From: Prosthecobacter fusiformis
GTDB lineage: Bacteria > Verrucomicrobiota > Verrucomicrobiia > Verrucomicrobiales > Verrucomicrobiaceae
DNA length: 64,000 nucleotides
Direction: 5' to 3'
NCBI RefSeq assembly: GCF_004364345.1
Contig: NZ_SOCA01000009.1
Span: 62,001 to 126,000 of the forward strand
The translations under genes were made by a program, and so were the position numbers. Positions 49,890 to 59,639 of the stretch are shown here, piece after piece (positions within the stretch are counted from its first letter, which is position 1; each line of letters starts with the position of its first letter). A model generated the notes under the pieces. It did no database searches and was not told the DNA's origin. It saw only the letters and a list, made by a program, of their open reading frames with translations.

Positions 49890-51749
49890 ATGCCACTTCG
49901 CTCTCCCCTGCCCTGCCTCCTCTTTGCCATTTGTCTCCTCAGCACTTCACTGCTGGGTCAGGACATCGTGGTCAAAACCAACATCATGGTGGCCATGCGT
50001 GATGGCGTGAAGTTGGCGACGGATCTTTACCTGCCTGCGGAGAATGGAATTGAAAAAACTGGCCGCTATCCAGTCGTGCTCACCCGCCTCCCTTACAACA
50101 AAGACGGGGCTAAAAAGCTGGGCATGTACTACGCTGCCAATGGTTATGTCTTTGTGGCCCAAGACTGCCGGGGCCGCTATGCCAGCGAGGGCGTGTGGCA
50201 CTGGATGACCGATGACGGCAAGGACGGCGTGGACTGCGCGAAGTGGATCGGCCAGCAGCCATGGAGTGATGGCAAGATTGGGATGATCGGCACCTCCTAT
50301 GTCGGAGGTACCCAGCATGCCATGGCCTTGGAGGGTACTCCTGAGCTCACCACCGTCATCCCGGTGGATGCCGTCTCTAACGGCGGTGCCCAGTCCATGC
50401 GCAATGCCGGAGCCTTTGAGATGCGCTTCTGGAACTGGATCATGCTCAATGCCGCCAAAGGCAGCGTCGCCTCCCAGGATCCCGCTACCGCCGCGATGCT
50501 CAAAGAGATGGTAGACAACCGCCATGAATACCTGAAACACCTTCCCCTGCGTCCCGGCATGACTCCGTTGAAGCATGCCCCGGAATATGAAAGCTGGCTC
50601 ATTGATGCCATGCGCCACGGTGCCAATGATGAATTCTGGGCACAAAACAACATCCTGGAAAACGCCGACAGTTACAAGGACATCCCGGTTTACCTTGTGG
50701 GCGGCTGGTATGATTCCTGGGCTGGCAATACCACGGCCAATTTCACCATCCTCAGCAAGACCCTCAAAAGCCCAGTTTATCTGATCATGGGCCCCTGGAT
50801 TCATGGTAAGCAGGCAGGCCACAGCCATGGCCAGGTGGACTTCGGTCCCGAAGCTGCCATCCCTGATGAACTGGCCTGGCGCAAAGAATGGTATGACCAC
50901 TGGCTCAAAGGCCTGGACAACAGCGTGGGCAAATCTGCACCCTTTGCCACCAAGGTACGTCTCTTCGTCATGGGCACTGGAGACGGCAGCAAAACCGAAA
51001 AGGGTCTGCTTTATCATGGTGGTCAGTGGCGAGAAGAAAATGAATGGCCGCTGGCCCGCACCCGCCTAACTAAATATTATTTCACCTCCGAAGGCCACGC
51101 GACGACCACCCCACCCTCCCTTCAGAAATCTGCCACAAGCTATACCTTCGATCCCAAAAACCCTGTCCCGACCATCGGCGGCAGCATTTCCAGCGGCGAT
51201 GACATCCTTCTCCAAGGAGCCTGGGACCAACGTGGCGGCGAGCATGTATGGAACTGGCAGAAACCCCTTCCCCTCTCCGCCCGCAACGACATCGTCGTCT
51301 TCCAAACCGAGCCGCTAAGCGAAGACCTGGAAGTGACCGGCGAAGTGGAGGTCAAGATGTGGATATCCTCCACCGCTGTCGATACGGACTTCACCGCCAA
51401 ACTGGTAGATGTCTATCCCGCCAGTGCAGACTGGCCAGGTGGTTTCGACCTCAACATCACCGACGGCATCCTGCGCGCCCGGTTTCGCGATTCGCTGAAG
51501 AAAGAGAAAATGATGACGCCGGGCGAGATCTACCCCGTGACCATCCGCCTCTATCCCACAGCCAACGTCTTCAAAAAAGGCCACCGCATCCGTGTGGACA
51601 TTAGCAGCAGCAATTTTCCCCGGTTTGACGTGAACCCGAACACTGGAGAACCCCTGAATGCCAACCGCCGCATGGAAACTGCGATCAACACCATCCATCA
51701 CGACGCGGAACATCCGTCCGCCATCGTTCTCCCCTTGATCCCGCGCTGA
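49890..51749 (+). CDS. Secreted CocE/NonD family alpha/beta hydrolase
   Basis: The protein has 619 residues with an N-terminal hydrophobic signal (LPCLLFAICLLSTSLLGQD). The catalytic domain (about 30-340) has YPVVLTRLPYNKDGAKKL, QDCRGRYASEGVWHWMTDD and the nucleophile GTSYVGGTQ with S136; the lid and the late YLVGGWYDSW and GPWIHGKQAGHSHG blocks complete the X-Pro dipeptidyl-peptidase/cocaine esterase fold. The C-terminal beta domain (about 390-600) is a jelly roll. Members hydrolyse esters and prolyl amides outside the cell. Substrate unknown. Confidence 0.85.
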   Translation: MPLRSPLPCLLFAICLLSTSLLGQDIVVKTNIMVAMRDGVKLATDLYLPAENGIEKTGRYPVVLTRLPYNKDGAKKLGMYYAANGYVFVAQDCRGRYASEGVWHWMTDDGKDGVDCAKWIGQQPWSDGKIGMIGTSYVGGTQHAMALEGTPELTTVIPVDAVSNGGAQSMRNAGAFEMRFWNWIMLNAAKGSVASQDPATAAMLKEMVDNRHEYLKHLPLRPGMTPLKHAPEYESWLIDAMRHGANDEFWAQNNILENADSYKDIPVYLVGGWYDSWAGNTTANFTILSKTLKSPVYLIMGPWIHGKQAGHSHGQVDFGPEAAIPDELAWRKEWYDHWLKGLDNSVGKSAPFATKVRLFVMGTGDGSKTEKGLLYHGGQWREENEWPLARTRLTKYYFTSEGHATTTPPSLQKSATSYTFDPKNPVPTIGGSISSGDDILLQGAWDQRGGEHVWNWQKPLPLSARNDIVVFQTEPLSEDLEVTGEVEVKMWISSTAVDTDFTAKLVDVYPASADWPGGFDLNITDGILRARFRDSLKKEKMMTPGEIYPVTIRLYPTANVFKKGHRIRVDISSSNFPRFDVNPNTGEPLNANRRMETAINTIHHDAEHPSAIVLPLIPR

Positions 51750-51836
51750 CGGCGTATGACAATTGGCAGCGATGTTTGTTAGAACTTCATTTGCGCGCAG
51801 GTTCTCTGCATGCTTGAGGCATAACAACTGCCTGCC

Positions 51837-54800
51837 GTGAGCCCGTCGTCCCCATCATCTCCTGAAAATCCCGAGCACGAGACCGAAGTGCCGACGGATC
51901 TGACGATCGTTGTGGATAGCATCCGCAGCAGTCTGACGCAGGCTCCATTCACCCGTACGCGTGGAAGCGGAGTACGTTCGGCAGATCTGTTGAAGGACAA
52001 TGACGGCTGGCTGGAAGGAAAATTCCGACTGCTGGAAAAACTGGGGGAAGGTGGCTTTGGCCTCGTCTTCAAAGCTGAGCAGGTTTACCCCATCCAGCGT
52101 CTGGTGGCCGTGAAAATCCTCAAGGCGGGCATGGATAGCCAGCAAGTGATCGGCCGCTTTGAGACAGAGCGTCAGTCCCTGGCTCTGATGGAGCATCCCA
52201 ACATCGCCCGCGTGCTGGACGCCGGCGAAACCGAGCGGGGCCAGTCTTACTTTGTCATGGAGCTAGTGCGCGGGCGCTCCATCACCAGCTACTGCACCAA
52301 AAAGGAACTCACGCTGAACCAGCGCCTGGAGCTTTTCATCCCCGTCTGCTTGGCCGTAAATCACGCCCACCAAAAGGGCATCATCCACCGTGACTTAAAG
52401 CCTTCCAATGTGATGGTCATGGAGGAAAACGGCCAGCCCATCCCCAAGGTTATCGATTTCGGCATCGCCAAAGTCCTGGAGCAAAAGGATGCCAGCCAGA
52501 CCCTGGCCACCGGCATGGACCAGCTCGTCGGCACGCCCGGATACATCAGCCCCGAGCAGATCGAGCATGGCAGCTCTCACGTCGATACCCGCTCAGACGT
52601 CTATGCCCTCGGCTCCATCCTCATGGAGCTGCTCACGGGCAAGGCCCTCGTCACGCCCATGGACGTGGCGCAGAAACCTCTGCACCAGATCCTGCGAGAC
52701 CAGGTGGAGCGCGACCCGCCCAAGCCCAGTTCCCGTGAACCTTCCCTTAAAGGTGACCTGGACTGGATCGTCCTCAAAGCCCTCGAGCGCGACCCCGCAC
52801 GCCGTTATGGAAGTACCGATGACCTCGCCGATGACCTCCGCCGCTATCTGCGCCATGAGCCCGTCCGCGCCTGCCCGCCCAGCCGCTCGTATGTCATCAA
52901 AAAGTTTGTTCGTCGGCATCAGTTTGGCGTGGCCGCCGGCGTGGCCATCGCGCTGGCCGTCCTCGCGGGTGGCATTACCAGCACCGCTTTATACTTTGAG
53001 GCAGAAAAAAACCGCGTGGTCGCTGAAGAGGCCGGTAGCAGCCTGAAAAAAGAATACTCACGCTCCGATGAGGTGATGGCCCGGCAGCTCATTGAGCGGC
53101 GCGATTATACGGAATCCGTCGCCTGGCTGACCCGCTCCCTGCGGACCGATCCCGGGAATACCCTGGCCGCCACCAGCCTCTTGAGCCTGCTTCAGCACAC
53201 GCATCTCCTCCATCCCCTGACGCCGGAGCTGCCGCTCCCCTCAGGTGCCCAGGAGGCACACCTCGTCGCCCTCAGCCAGCAAACGGGAAAAGCCGTCGCT
53301 GTCTCCACCTTGAAATCCAAGGGCTCATCGTCTCCCGGCAAATCCGTGCTCAGCATTTGGGACACCGCCACCCATCACCGGACGGATTACCCCCTGCCCA
53401 AAGGCGTGTTCGCTACCTGTCTCACCGTCACCCAGGATGGTCGCCACGCCATCATAGCCATGGATGACGGCCAGGTAGAATTGCGATCTTTGATCGATGG
53501 GAAACGCCAGCCTTTGCTGCCGAAGCTCCCTCAGCCCGTGCTCAGCATGGCACTCTCTGGAGATGGGCAGATCCTGGCCGCCGGGGCTGAGGACGGGACC
53601 ATCCAGGTGTGGGATACACATCGCCTGGACCGCCCCGGCTTAGTGCTGAAAGAAGCAGAACTTCCCGTGAATCTCCTGGTGCTGGATTACCTTGGCACCC
53701 TGGTGGCCACCGCGCAGTCGGTGGAAACTCAGGAAACTAAAGGCCGTGTTTCCATCTGGGATCTCAGCACCGGGCAGACCCTCGGCTCTCCCTTTGAGAC
53801 CAGCGATAGCATCTCCTCCCTGGCCCTGCATCGGGAGCGGGAGATGATCGCCGTCGGCCTTTATTCCGGGACTGTGCACGTGGGCAATTTCCGCACGGAA
53901 ACTGAGCTCCTCACCCCCCTCGGCCATCCCTCCGCTGTTATCTGCATGAGCATGAATGCCAACGCCACCACCCTCATGGTGGGCGATGGCCGCGGTTATC
54001 TCCATGCCTGGGATCTGACTAAAGGCCAGCCACGCACTCCCGCACAAGCTCATGATGGCGAGGTCCTCGTCGCCTCACAAGCTCTTGAGCAGGGGCTCGT
54101 CACCAGTGTCTCGCGCCATGGGGAAATGCAGGTGTGGAATACCCTCACAGGTGAGCGGGTTCAGCACCGCCTGCGTCACAGCATCGCCCAGGTCAGCATC
54201 ACTCCCGATGGCTCCATGCTCATCGTTGCCCAGCGGCATGAGCCCAATGTCCAGGTTTGGAGCAGCCACCGGCGCATGACCACCCGCCGCTACTTGGCTG
54301 CACCGCAGGAATCCTACCTGGAACTGCCTGCACTTCCAAAAGACGCACCTCAAGAAATCCAGCAGGCAAACACCCGTGGCTGGAACCGCGCTGGCAACCT
54401 CATCGCCACCGCAGATCCCGAAGGGCGTGTCTCCGTCCATGACATCCAGGCCGGTTTCCGTCGTTTAGGCCCTTCATTCATTCATCCCCCTGCAGTCGGT
54501 GCCGTGGCTCTTTCCAAAGATGGCCACCTCGCCGCCACCTCCGGGCGCGACCAGGAAGTACGCCTCTGGGACGTGGTGACTGGCAAACCCACTGGCATCT
54601 CCATCCGTCATGAAGCCTTTGTCAATGCACTCGCCCTCAGTGACGATGCATGCAAGCTCGTCACGGTCACGGATGCAGGTGAAATCCATGTCTGGGATAC
54701 CCGCACCGGGGATTGCCTCACCCCCAGCCTGGGCCAGGGCAGCGGCCTGACGGAAATCCACATCAGTATCGATGGAAAAAGCATGGTTTATCGCATGGAG

Positions 54801-55154
54801 GACCAGGGCTGGTTTTCACTGCCCATGCCAGAGATTCCAGATCGCCTCCCAGAGTGGTTTCTGGATTTGGCGGAGGCACTGGCTCATCGCCGTCTTTCGG
54901 AAGACGGCAAATCACAGACCCTCAGTCTGGTACAAGTGCACAACGCACTCGCTAAGGTTCCCAAAAAACAGTCTGCTGCAGACTCGACCGCCCTCCGCTG
55001 GGCTCATTGGCTGCTCAGCACCCCTGAAACCCGCAGTCTTTCCCCCCAGGAAAACGAGCCTTTTCAGGACTATGTCCGCAGCCTGGCTAAACAAAAGGAC
55101 CCCTCTGCCCAGGCCGAAGCCCTGCGTTACCAGACGGCTTTACCTGGAGAATAA
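51837..55154 (+). CDS. Serine/threonine protein kinase with membrane helix and WD40 repeats
   Basis: A GTG start (the frame is open from 51837) gives 1105 residues. The kinase domain (about 60-340) has the glycine loop LGEGGFGLVF at 69-78, the catalytic K93 in VAVKIL, D186 in IIHRDLKPSNVMV and the DFG in VIDFGIAKVL. A single membrane helix at about 363-387 follows (FGVAAGVAIALAVLAGGI), then a long periplasmic or outer domain of WD40-type repeats (repeated GxIxVWDT, SVWDLSTGQ, VRLWDVVTGKP). This is the standard PVC kinase-WD40 architecture. It is probably the receptor of an external signal, with its targets unknown. Confidence 0.9.
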   Translation: MSPSSPSSPENPEHETEVPTDLTIVVDSIRSSLTQAPFTRTRGSGVRSADLLKDNDGWLEGKFRLLEKLGEGGFGLVFKAEQVYPIQRLVAVKILKAGMDSQQVIGRFETERQSLALMEHPNIARVLDAGETERGQSYFVMELVRGRSITSYCTKKELTLNQRLELFIPVCLAVNHAHQKGIIHRDLKPSNVMVMEENGQPIPKVIDFGIAKVLEQKDASQTLATGMDQLVGTPGYISPEQIEHGSSHVDTRSDVYALGSILMELLTGKALVTPMDVAQKPLHQILRDQVERDPPKPSSREPSLKGDLDWIVLKALERDPARRYGSTDDLADDLRRYLRHEPVRACPPSRSYVIKKFVRRHQFGVAAGVAIALAVLAGGITSTALYFEAEKNRVVAEEAGSSLKKEYSRSDEVMARQLIERRDYTESVAWLTRSLRTDPGNTLAATSLLSLLQHTHLLHPLTPELPLPSGAQEAHLVALSQQTGKAVAVSTLKSKGSSSPGKSVLSIWDTATHHRTDYPLPKGVFATCLTVTQDGRHAIIAMDDGQVELRSLIDGKRQPLLPKLPQPVLSMALSGDGQILAAGAEDGTIQVWDTHRLDRPGLVLKEAELPVNLLVLDYLGTLVATAQSVETQETKGRVSIWDLSTGQTLGSPFETSDSISSLALHREREMIAVGLYSGTVHVGNFRTETELLTPLGHPSAVICMSMNANATTLMVGDGRGYLHAWDLTKGQPRTPAQAHDGEVLVASQALEQGLVTSVSRHGEMQVWNTLTGERVQHRLRHSIAQVSITPDGSMLIVAQRHEPNVQVWSSHRRMTTRRYLAAPQESYLELPALPKDAPQEIQQANTRGWNRAGNLIATADPEGRVSVHDIQAGFRRLGPSFIHPPAVGAVALSKDGHLAATSGRDQEVRLWDVVTGKPTGISIRHEAFVNALALSDDACKLVTVTDAGEIHVWDTRTGDCLTPSLGQGSGLTEIHISIDGKSMVYRMEDQGWFSLPMPEIPDRLPEWFLDLAEALAHRRLSEDGKSQTLSLVQVHNALAKVPKKQSAADSTALRWAHWLLSTPETRSLSPQENEPFQDYVRSLAKQKDPSAQAEALRYQTALPGE

Positions 55155-55255
55155 AAGCTTCTCACGCCAGTCCAGGACCCGCACCTTTGGCAATCAGCGG
55201 ACAGAAACTCCTCGGCCTCAGCGTTTCAGCGCCGGTTTCATCCCCTTCCCAACCT

Positions 55256-56794
55256 ATGATGTCCCTGCGTCCATTCCTATCCGTTTTATGCATTGGCCTG
55301 CTGGCTCCTACCGCATTGAAAGCGGCTGAAAACAGTCGTCCAAATGTGCTTTTCATCATCTCAGATGACCTCAATGCCAGTCTGGGCAGCTACGGCCACC
55401 CGCTGGTGAAGACCCCCAATCTGGACAAGCTGGCCGCTCGCGGCGTGCGTTTCCAAAATGCCGCCTGCCAGTTTCCCCTCTGCGGACCCAGCCGCAATTC
55501 GATGCTCACCGGTCTATACCCAAACACCACTGGCATCCTCGCCAATAGCCAGATCTTCCGCCAGACCATCCCCAGCCATCACAGTCTGTCCCAGGCCTTT
55601 CGGCTGGAGGGATACTTCGCCGCCCGCATCGGCAAGCTTTACCATTACAACGTCCCTCTCTCCATCGGCACCAATGGTCACGATGACCCCGGCTCCTGGG
55701 AAATGGAAATCAACCCCACCGGCGTGGATCGCATGCAGGACATGGACGAGGCCTTCAGCCTGATCCCCGGCAGCTATGGCGGCACCCTTAGCTGGCACGC
55801 CTCCGCGCATCCTGATGAAAAGCACACCGATGGCATGATGGCCCGTGAAGCGGAATGGGTGTTGGAACGCTGCGCCAAGGACAAATCGCGCCCCTTCTTC
55901 CTGGCCCTCGGTTTCTTCCGTCCGCACACCCCTTACATCGCCCCGAAAACCTGGTTTGAAGGTTATCCCAAAGAGCAGATGCCCGTCGTCCAAGGCTGGA
56001 AAGAAGACCAAGCCGATCTCCCAGCCCACGCCCTCGGCAGCTATAAAAAAGAGCAGGATAACCTCACCGATGACCTGCGCAGCCAAGCCATCCAGGCTTA
56101 CTATGCCAGCATCAGCTTTATGGACGCCCAGGCAGGCATTGTCCTCAATGCCCTGGACCGCCTCGGCCTGGCTGAAAACACCATCGTCGTCTTTACCAGC
56201 GACCACGGCTACCACATGGGTGAGCACGGCTTGTGGCAGAAACAGAGCCTCTTTGAAGAAAGCGCCCGCGTTCCTCTCATCATGGCAGGGCCGGGCGTGA
56301 CCAAAGGCGGCGTGGCCCAGGCTCCCGCCGGCCTCATTGACCTTTATCCTACGCTGACGGAAATGTGCGGCGTCAAGGCCCCCGCCAATCTCCAGGGTCA
56401 GAGCCTCGTTCCTATCCTCAAGGATCCCAAGGCCCCAGGTCGTGGCTGGGTCATCAGCCAAGTCATGCGCGGGGGCGGCGGCGGCGGCGGCAAAAAGAAA
56501 GGAGCCAGTCCGGCCGTTGGGGCCGTGGGTAAGCGCATCTTCGGCTATTCCCTCCGCACCCCGCGCTGGCGCTACACCGAGTGGAATGAAGGTAAAGAGG
56601 GCAAGGAACTCTACGATCACGACACCGACCCCAAAGAACTCACCAACCTCGCGGACAAGGCTGAACATGCCGCCACCGTCACTGAGCTATCCACCCAGCT
56701 CCAAGGCATCGTCAAGACCACCTTCCCGGCTGACGGCGTCACTCCCAGCCCCAAAGAGTTAGGCATGTGGGCACCCAACCTGACCGACCCGTAA
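55256..56794 (+). CDS. Secreted formylglycine sulfatase (iduronate-2-sulfatase-like)
   Basis: The start at 55256 gives a signal peptide (MMSLRPFLSVLCIGLLAPTAL). The 512-residue product has the sulfatase signature C-x-P-S-R as CGPSR at 76-80, whose cysteine becomes formylglycine, a DD pair in FIISDDLN that binds metal, and VFTSDHGYHMGEHGLWQK near the active site. The best resemblance is to S1_7-like glycosaminoglycan or uronate sulfatases. Around residue 405 there is an unusual run of seven glycines followed by lysines. No formylglycine-generating enzyme gene lies in the window. It removes sulfate from polysaccharides. Confidence 0.88.
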   Translation: MMSLRPFLSVLCIGLLAPTALKAAENSRPNVLFIISDDLNASLGSYGHPLVKTPNLDKLAARGVRFQNAACQFPLCGPSRNSMLTGLYPNTTGILANSQIFRQTIPSHHSLSQAFRLEGYFAARIGKLYHYNVPLSIGTNGHDDPGSWEMEINPTGVDRMQDMDEAFSLIPGSYGGTLSWHASAHPDEKHTDGMMAREAEWVLERCAKDKSRPFFLALGFFRPHTPYIAPKTWFEGYPKEQMPVVQGWKEDQADLPAHALGSYKKEQDNLTDDLRSQAIQAYYASISFMDAQAGIVLNALDRLGLAENTIVVFTSDHGYHMGEHGLWQKQSLFEESARVPLIMAGPGVTKGGVAQAPAGLIDLYPTLTEMCGVKAPANLQGQSLVPILKDPKAPGRGWVISQVMRGGGGGGGKKKGASPAVGAVGKRIFGYSLRTPRWRYTEWNEGKEGKELYDHDTDPKELTNLADKAEHAATVTELSTQLQGIVKTTFPADGVTPSPKELGMWAPNLTDP

Positions 56795-56823
56795 CCAACC
56801 CTTTCAGGAATGTGATTGCCAGA

Positions 56824-56851
56824 GCGGCGGCACCAACGAAGGTGCCGCCGC
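56824..56851 (+). promoter_or_regulatory. Hairpin directly before murJ (terminator or leader control)
   Basis: The 11-bp stem GCGGCGGCACC (56824-56834) with loop AACGAA and its complement GGTGCCGCCGC (56841-56851) ends 10 nt before the murJ ATG. It is 30 bp after the sulfatase stop and is followed by ATTTG, not a clear U-tract. It may end the sulfatase transcript, or occlude the murJ ribosome binding region if the genes are co-transcribed. Confidence 0.5.
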
Positions 56852-56860
56852 ATTTGCATC

Positions 56861-58480
56861 ATGACTGAAGAAAAAAAGGACACCGGCCCCCAGGCACGCA
56901 GTACCAGCGTCGTTTCCATCGCCATCCTCTGCAGCCGCGTGCTGGGACTGGTGCGTGACCAGTTGCTCAATGGCCTCTTTGGTTCCGCCTTTGCGGGCAT
57001 CTTCACCGCCGCCTTTCGCACGCCGAACATGCTGCGGGATCTCTTCGCCGAAGGCGCGCTGTCCACCGCCTTCGTCACCACCTTCTCCAAAAAGATCAAG
57101 AATGAGGGGGACGAGGCCGCCTGGGTTTTGGGGCGTAAGATGCTTTCCCTCGCCGCTTGCTTCATGACCCTCGTCGCCATCGCCGGCGTGGTGCTGGCTC
57201 CATGGCTCTTTCGTCTGCTCACCCCCGGATTGTCTGAGGAGGCCAAAGTCCTCGGCACTTGGCTGGCGCAGATCATGTATCCCTTCATCGCCATCGTTTC
57301 TGTCACCGCCCTGGTGATGGGGATGCTGAATTCAAAGAAGGTCTTCTTCATCCCAGCTGTGGCTTCAGCCTTCTTTAATCTCGGCTGCATCGTCGGAGGC
57401 GTCGCCCTGGCCTGGTTCATTGATCCTGGCTTCCGCGCAGGAGAGATCACGGAAAAAGGCCTCACTGGTTTTGCCATCGGCACCCTCATCGGCGGTGTGC
57501 TTCAGCTCCTGGTACAACTTCCCTCTCTTCGCCGGGTTGGCTTTCGCTTCGGCCTGGATTTCGGCTGGAAGGATAGCGGCGTGAGCGATGTTCTGCGCCT
57601 CATGTGGCCCTCCATGCTCGCCGCGAGTGGCACCCAGATTTCGGTCCTGCTGAATTCCATCTTTGCGTCTTATACACCAGGGAAAGAATCCTCCCTCGCC
57701 TGGCTAGCCAATGCCCAGCGTCTGCAACAGCTTCCGTTAGGCCTCTTCGGCGTCGCCGTGGCCACCGTCACCCTGCCCATGCTCTCACGCCTGGCTACGG
57801 AAGGCATGTCTCCGGCCTTTCGCAATGCCCTGGCCAAAGGCCTGCGCCTCGTCCTCTTCCTCACCCTGCCCTGTGCCGTGGGCCTTTCCATCCTGGCGCA
57901 GCCCATCATTTCTATCCTTTTTGAACATGGCAAATTCACTGCCCACGATGTCGCCATGACCGCGGGCCCCTTGCAGGCCTATGCATTCGGACTCGTCTTT
58001 TACTCCGCCATCAAAGTCCTCCAGCCTGCCTTCTACACCATCGATAAACGCTTCATCCCTTTGATGATCAGCATCGGCGTCATCCTGCTAAATCTGGCTC
58101 TCAATTACACCACTGTTTTCATCCTCGGTTGGGATCATACCGCGCTTGCCTGGGCCACCGCTGTGGGCCTAGCCGCCAACTTCACCACGCTGTACCTCTG
58201 CATGCGCAAATTCGCCCATGGTCTGGAAACGAAGTCTCTCTTACTTACCCTGTCCAAGCTCATCACCGGTAGTGCCCTCATGGCCGCCGTCTGCGTCGGT
58301 GCCCAGATGACCATTCTCACCGGCTGGGACCAGATGAATTTCATCACCCGCACAGGCACCCTCAGTCTCACCATCGCGGTCGCCGCTTTCGTTTACTTCT
58401 TTGTCACGCAAATGCTACGCGTCCAGGAAGCCGGTGAATTCATGGGCATCCTCTCCAAGCGTTTCAGGCCCAAGTCATGA
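56861..58480 (+). CDS. murJ: Lipid II flippase MurJ
   Basis: The start at the ATG at 56861 (MTEEKKDTGPQA) gives 539 residues; the earlier frame at 56816 would start in the hairpin. The protein has 14 or so helices and the MurJ family motif in RTPNMLRDLFAEGALSTAFV near residue 50, with PSMLAASGTQISVLLNSIFA and GLFGVAVATVTLPMLSRLA later. MurJ moves the peptidoglycan precursor lipid II across the inner membrane. Its stop overlaps the next gene by 4 nt. It is essential in most bacteria that make peptidoglycan, so this species does. Confidence 0.9.
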   Translation: MTEEKKDTGPQARSTSVVSIAILCSRVLGLVRDQLLNGLFGSAFAGIFTAAFRTPNMLRDLFAEGALSTAFVTTFSKKIKNEGDEAAWVLGRKMLSLAACFMTLVAIAGVVLAPWLFRLLTPGLSEEAKVLGTWLAQIMYPFIAIVSVTALVMGMLNSKKVFFIPAVASAFFNLGCIVGGVALAWFIDPGFRAGEITEKGLTGFAIGTLIGGVLQLLVQLPSLRRVGFRFGLDFGWKDSGVSDVLRLMWPSMLAASGTQISVLLNSIFASYTPGKESSLAWLANAQRLQQLPLGLFGVAVATVTLPMLSRLATEGMSPAFRNALAKGLRLVLFLTLPCAVGLSILAQPIISILFEHGKFTAHDVAMTAGPLQAYAFGLVFYSAIKVLQPAFYTIDKRFIPLMISIGVILLNLALNYTTVFILGWDHTALAWATAVGLAANFTTLYLCMRKFAHGLETKSLLLTLSKLITGSALMAAVCVGAQMTILTGWDQMNFITRTGTLSLTIAVAAFVYFFVTQMLRVQEAGEFMGILSKRFRPKS

Positions 58481-59073
58481 AGCCGCGCCGCATCTGGACC
58501 ACGGTCGCCGTGCTGCTCGCCCTCATCTGGGCTGCTGTCGCCATCGTCATGCGCAAGACGGATCACCTCGTTTCCTGGCCCGCCAAAGTCATTGCCTTGG
58601 TCGAGGAAACTCCCTGGTCTAACGGCTCCCAAGTCTCCGCCCAAATCCGCCAGCAACACCTCAACGAGGTCATCATCAACCTCAACCGCCTGGATGCTCA
58701 GCAGCGTCGTAGCCTTCGCGAAGACGCCCAGGATTCACTCGACAAATTCTTCACCAGCCTCACCGAGAAAGAGCAAAAAGAATACGTGGACCGCACTGTT
58801 GAACCCTACTTTGAAAGAATCAGTAAGGGCCTCAAACTCATGCCCGAAGAGGAGCGCAAACGCCTCGTCGGCCGCATCCGCAACGACCTCAAAAACCTTC
58901 GCGGCAATTCCGCTGACGGCGAGCGTCTATCCGACCAGGACCGCGAATTCATGGAGTTCATGATCGCCGAGGATCCCATCCTCTTCCTTCGCGAAGCCCC
59001 TACTCGAGTAAAGATGGAGCTCGCCCCTGTGCTCGAAGAAATGCAATCCCGTGTCCAGGGAATGCGGCGATAG
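58477..59073 (+). CDS. Membrane-anchored helical protein, coupled to murJ, unknown
   Basis: The 198-residue product has one membrane helix near the N-terminus (about 6-25, IWTTVAVLLALIWAAVAIVM) and a long, charged, mostly helical remainder (for example EYVDRTVEPYFERISKGLKLM and EEERKRLVGRIRNDLKNLRG). The ATG at 58477 overlaps the murJ stop (ATGA). Conserved coupling to MurJ suggests a periplasmic or cytoplasmic partner in cell wall export. Family not recognised. Confidence 0.65.
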   Translation: MKPRRIWTTVAVLLALIWAAVAIVMRKTDHLVSWPAKVIALVEETPWSNGSQVSAQIRQQHLNEVIINLNRLDAQQRRSLREDAQDSLDKFFTSLTEKEQKEYVDRTVEPYFERISKGLKLMPEEERKRLVGRIRNDLKNLRGNSADGERLSDQDREFMEFMIAEDPILFLREAPTRVKMELAPVLEEMQSRVQGMRR

Positions 59074-59128
59074 AGTCTAACCAAAAGGAGAATTATCCGG
59101 TAAGCTGGACGGCACTTGAGACAGGCGC

Positions 59129-59167
59129 AGCCAAAGTACTCCAGAGCTTTAGCCCGCCAAACCCCCG
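59129..59167 (+). repeat. Dispersed 39-bp intergenic repeat, copy 1
   Basis: This 39-bp copy begins with AGCCAAAGTA and ends with an ACCCCC run. It matches the stretch at 63838-63876 at roughly 31 of 38 positions, in the same orientation. Both copies sit 20 to 60 bp after the stop codon of a plus-strand gene (59073 and 63818). It is too short to be a mobile gene and has no coding potential; it may be a transcript-end element. Confidence 0.7.
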
Positions 59168-59224
59168 CCACTCTTTCGTCTCCCTTATTTTCAGCTTGGT
59201 ATAAAACACTCGAAAGCGGAGTCC

Positions 59225-59578
59225 TCATCCCTCCACCTCAAACTCATCCGCCGGATCAAACGGCGGCATTGGCACATTGATGATTCGCAGGTTCCCCACT
59301 GCCCGGTGTACACAACCCGGCCGGATCATCACCGACGTCATCGGTTTCAAAGGAATCCGCTCCCCATCCAATTCCAGATAACCCTCGCCTTCCAGGACGA
59401 TGTAGATCTCCGTCATCTTCTTGTGATAGTGCAGCTTCGCATCCGCATGGATATCCGTCAGATGCACCGTCGCCAGCGTATTCCAAGGCTCCTTGAAGGC
59501 CCGCCGCGCCTGTCCACAGGGGCAAGGCGTCGGCGTGATTTCATCCAGTTGGGCGACAGCGTAACGGGGTTCAGACAT
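59225..59578 (-). CDS. Small cupin-domain protein
   Basis: The start at 59576-59578 (MSEPRYAVAQ) gives 117 residues. The cupin metal motifs are HYHKKMTEIYIVLEGEGYLE and VMIRPGCVHRAVG, with two histidines and a glutamate in place. A CPCGQARRAF stretch precedes the core and might bind metal too. Cupins of this size act as isomerases, dioxygenases or ligand sensors. Substrate unknown. It stands alone. Confidence 0.82.
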   Translation of the reverse strand: MSEPRYAVAQLDEITPTPCPCGQARRAFKEPWNTLATVHLTDIHADAKLHYHKKMTEIYIVLEGEGYLELDGERIPLKPMTSVMIRPGCVHRAVGNLRIINVPMPPFDPADEFEVEG

Positions 59579-59639
59579 GATGGCCATTCATAGCGGACGC
59601 ATCCCAAAAGACAAGTCTGTTACTGCCGCCGGTGCTCAG

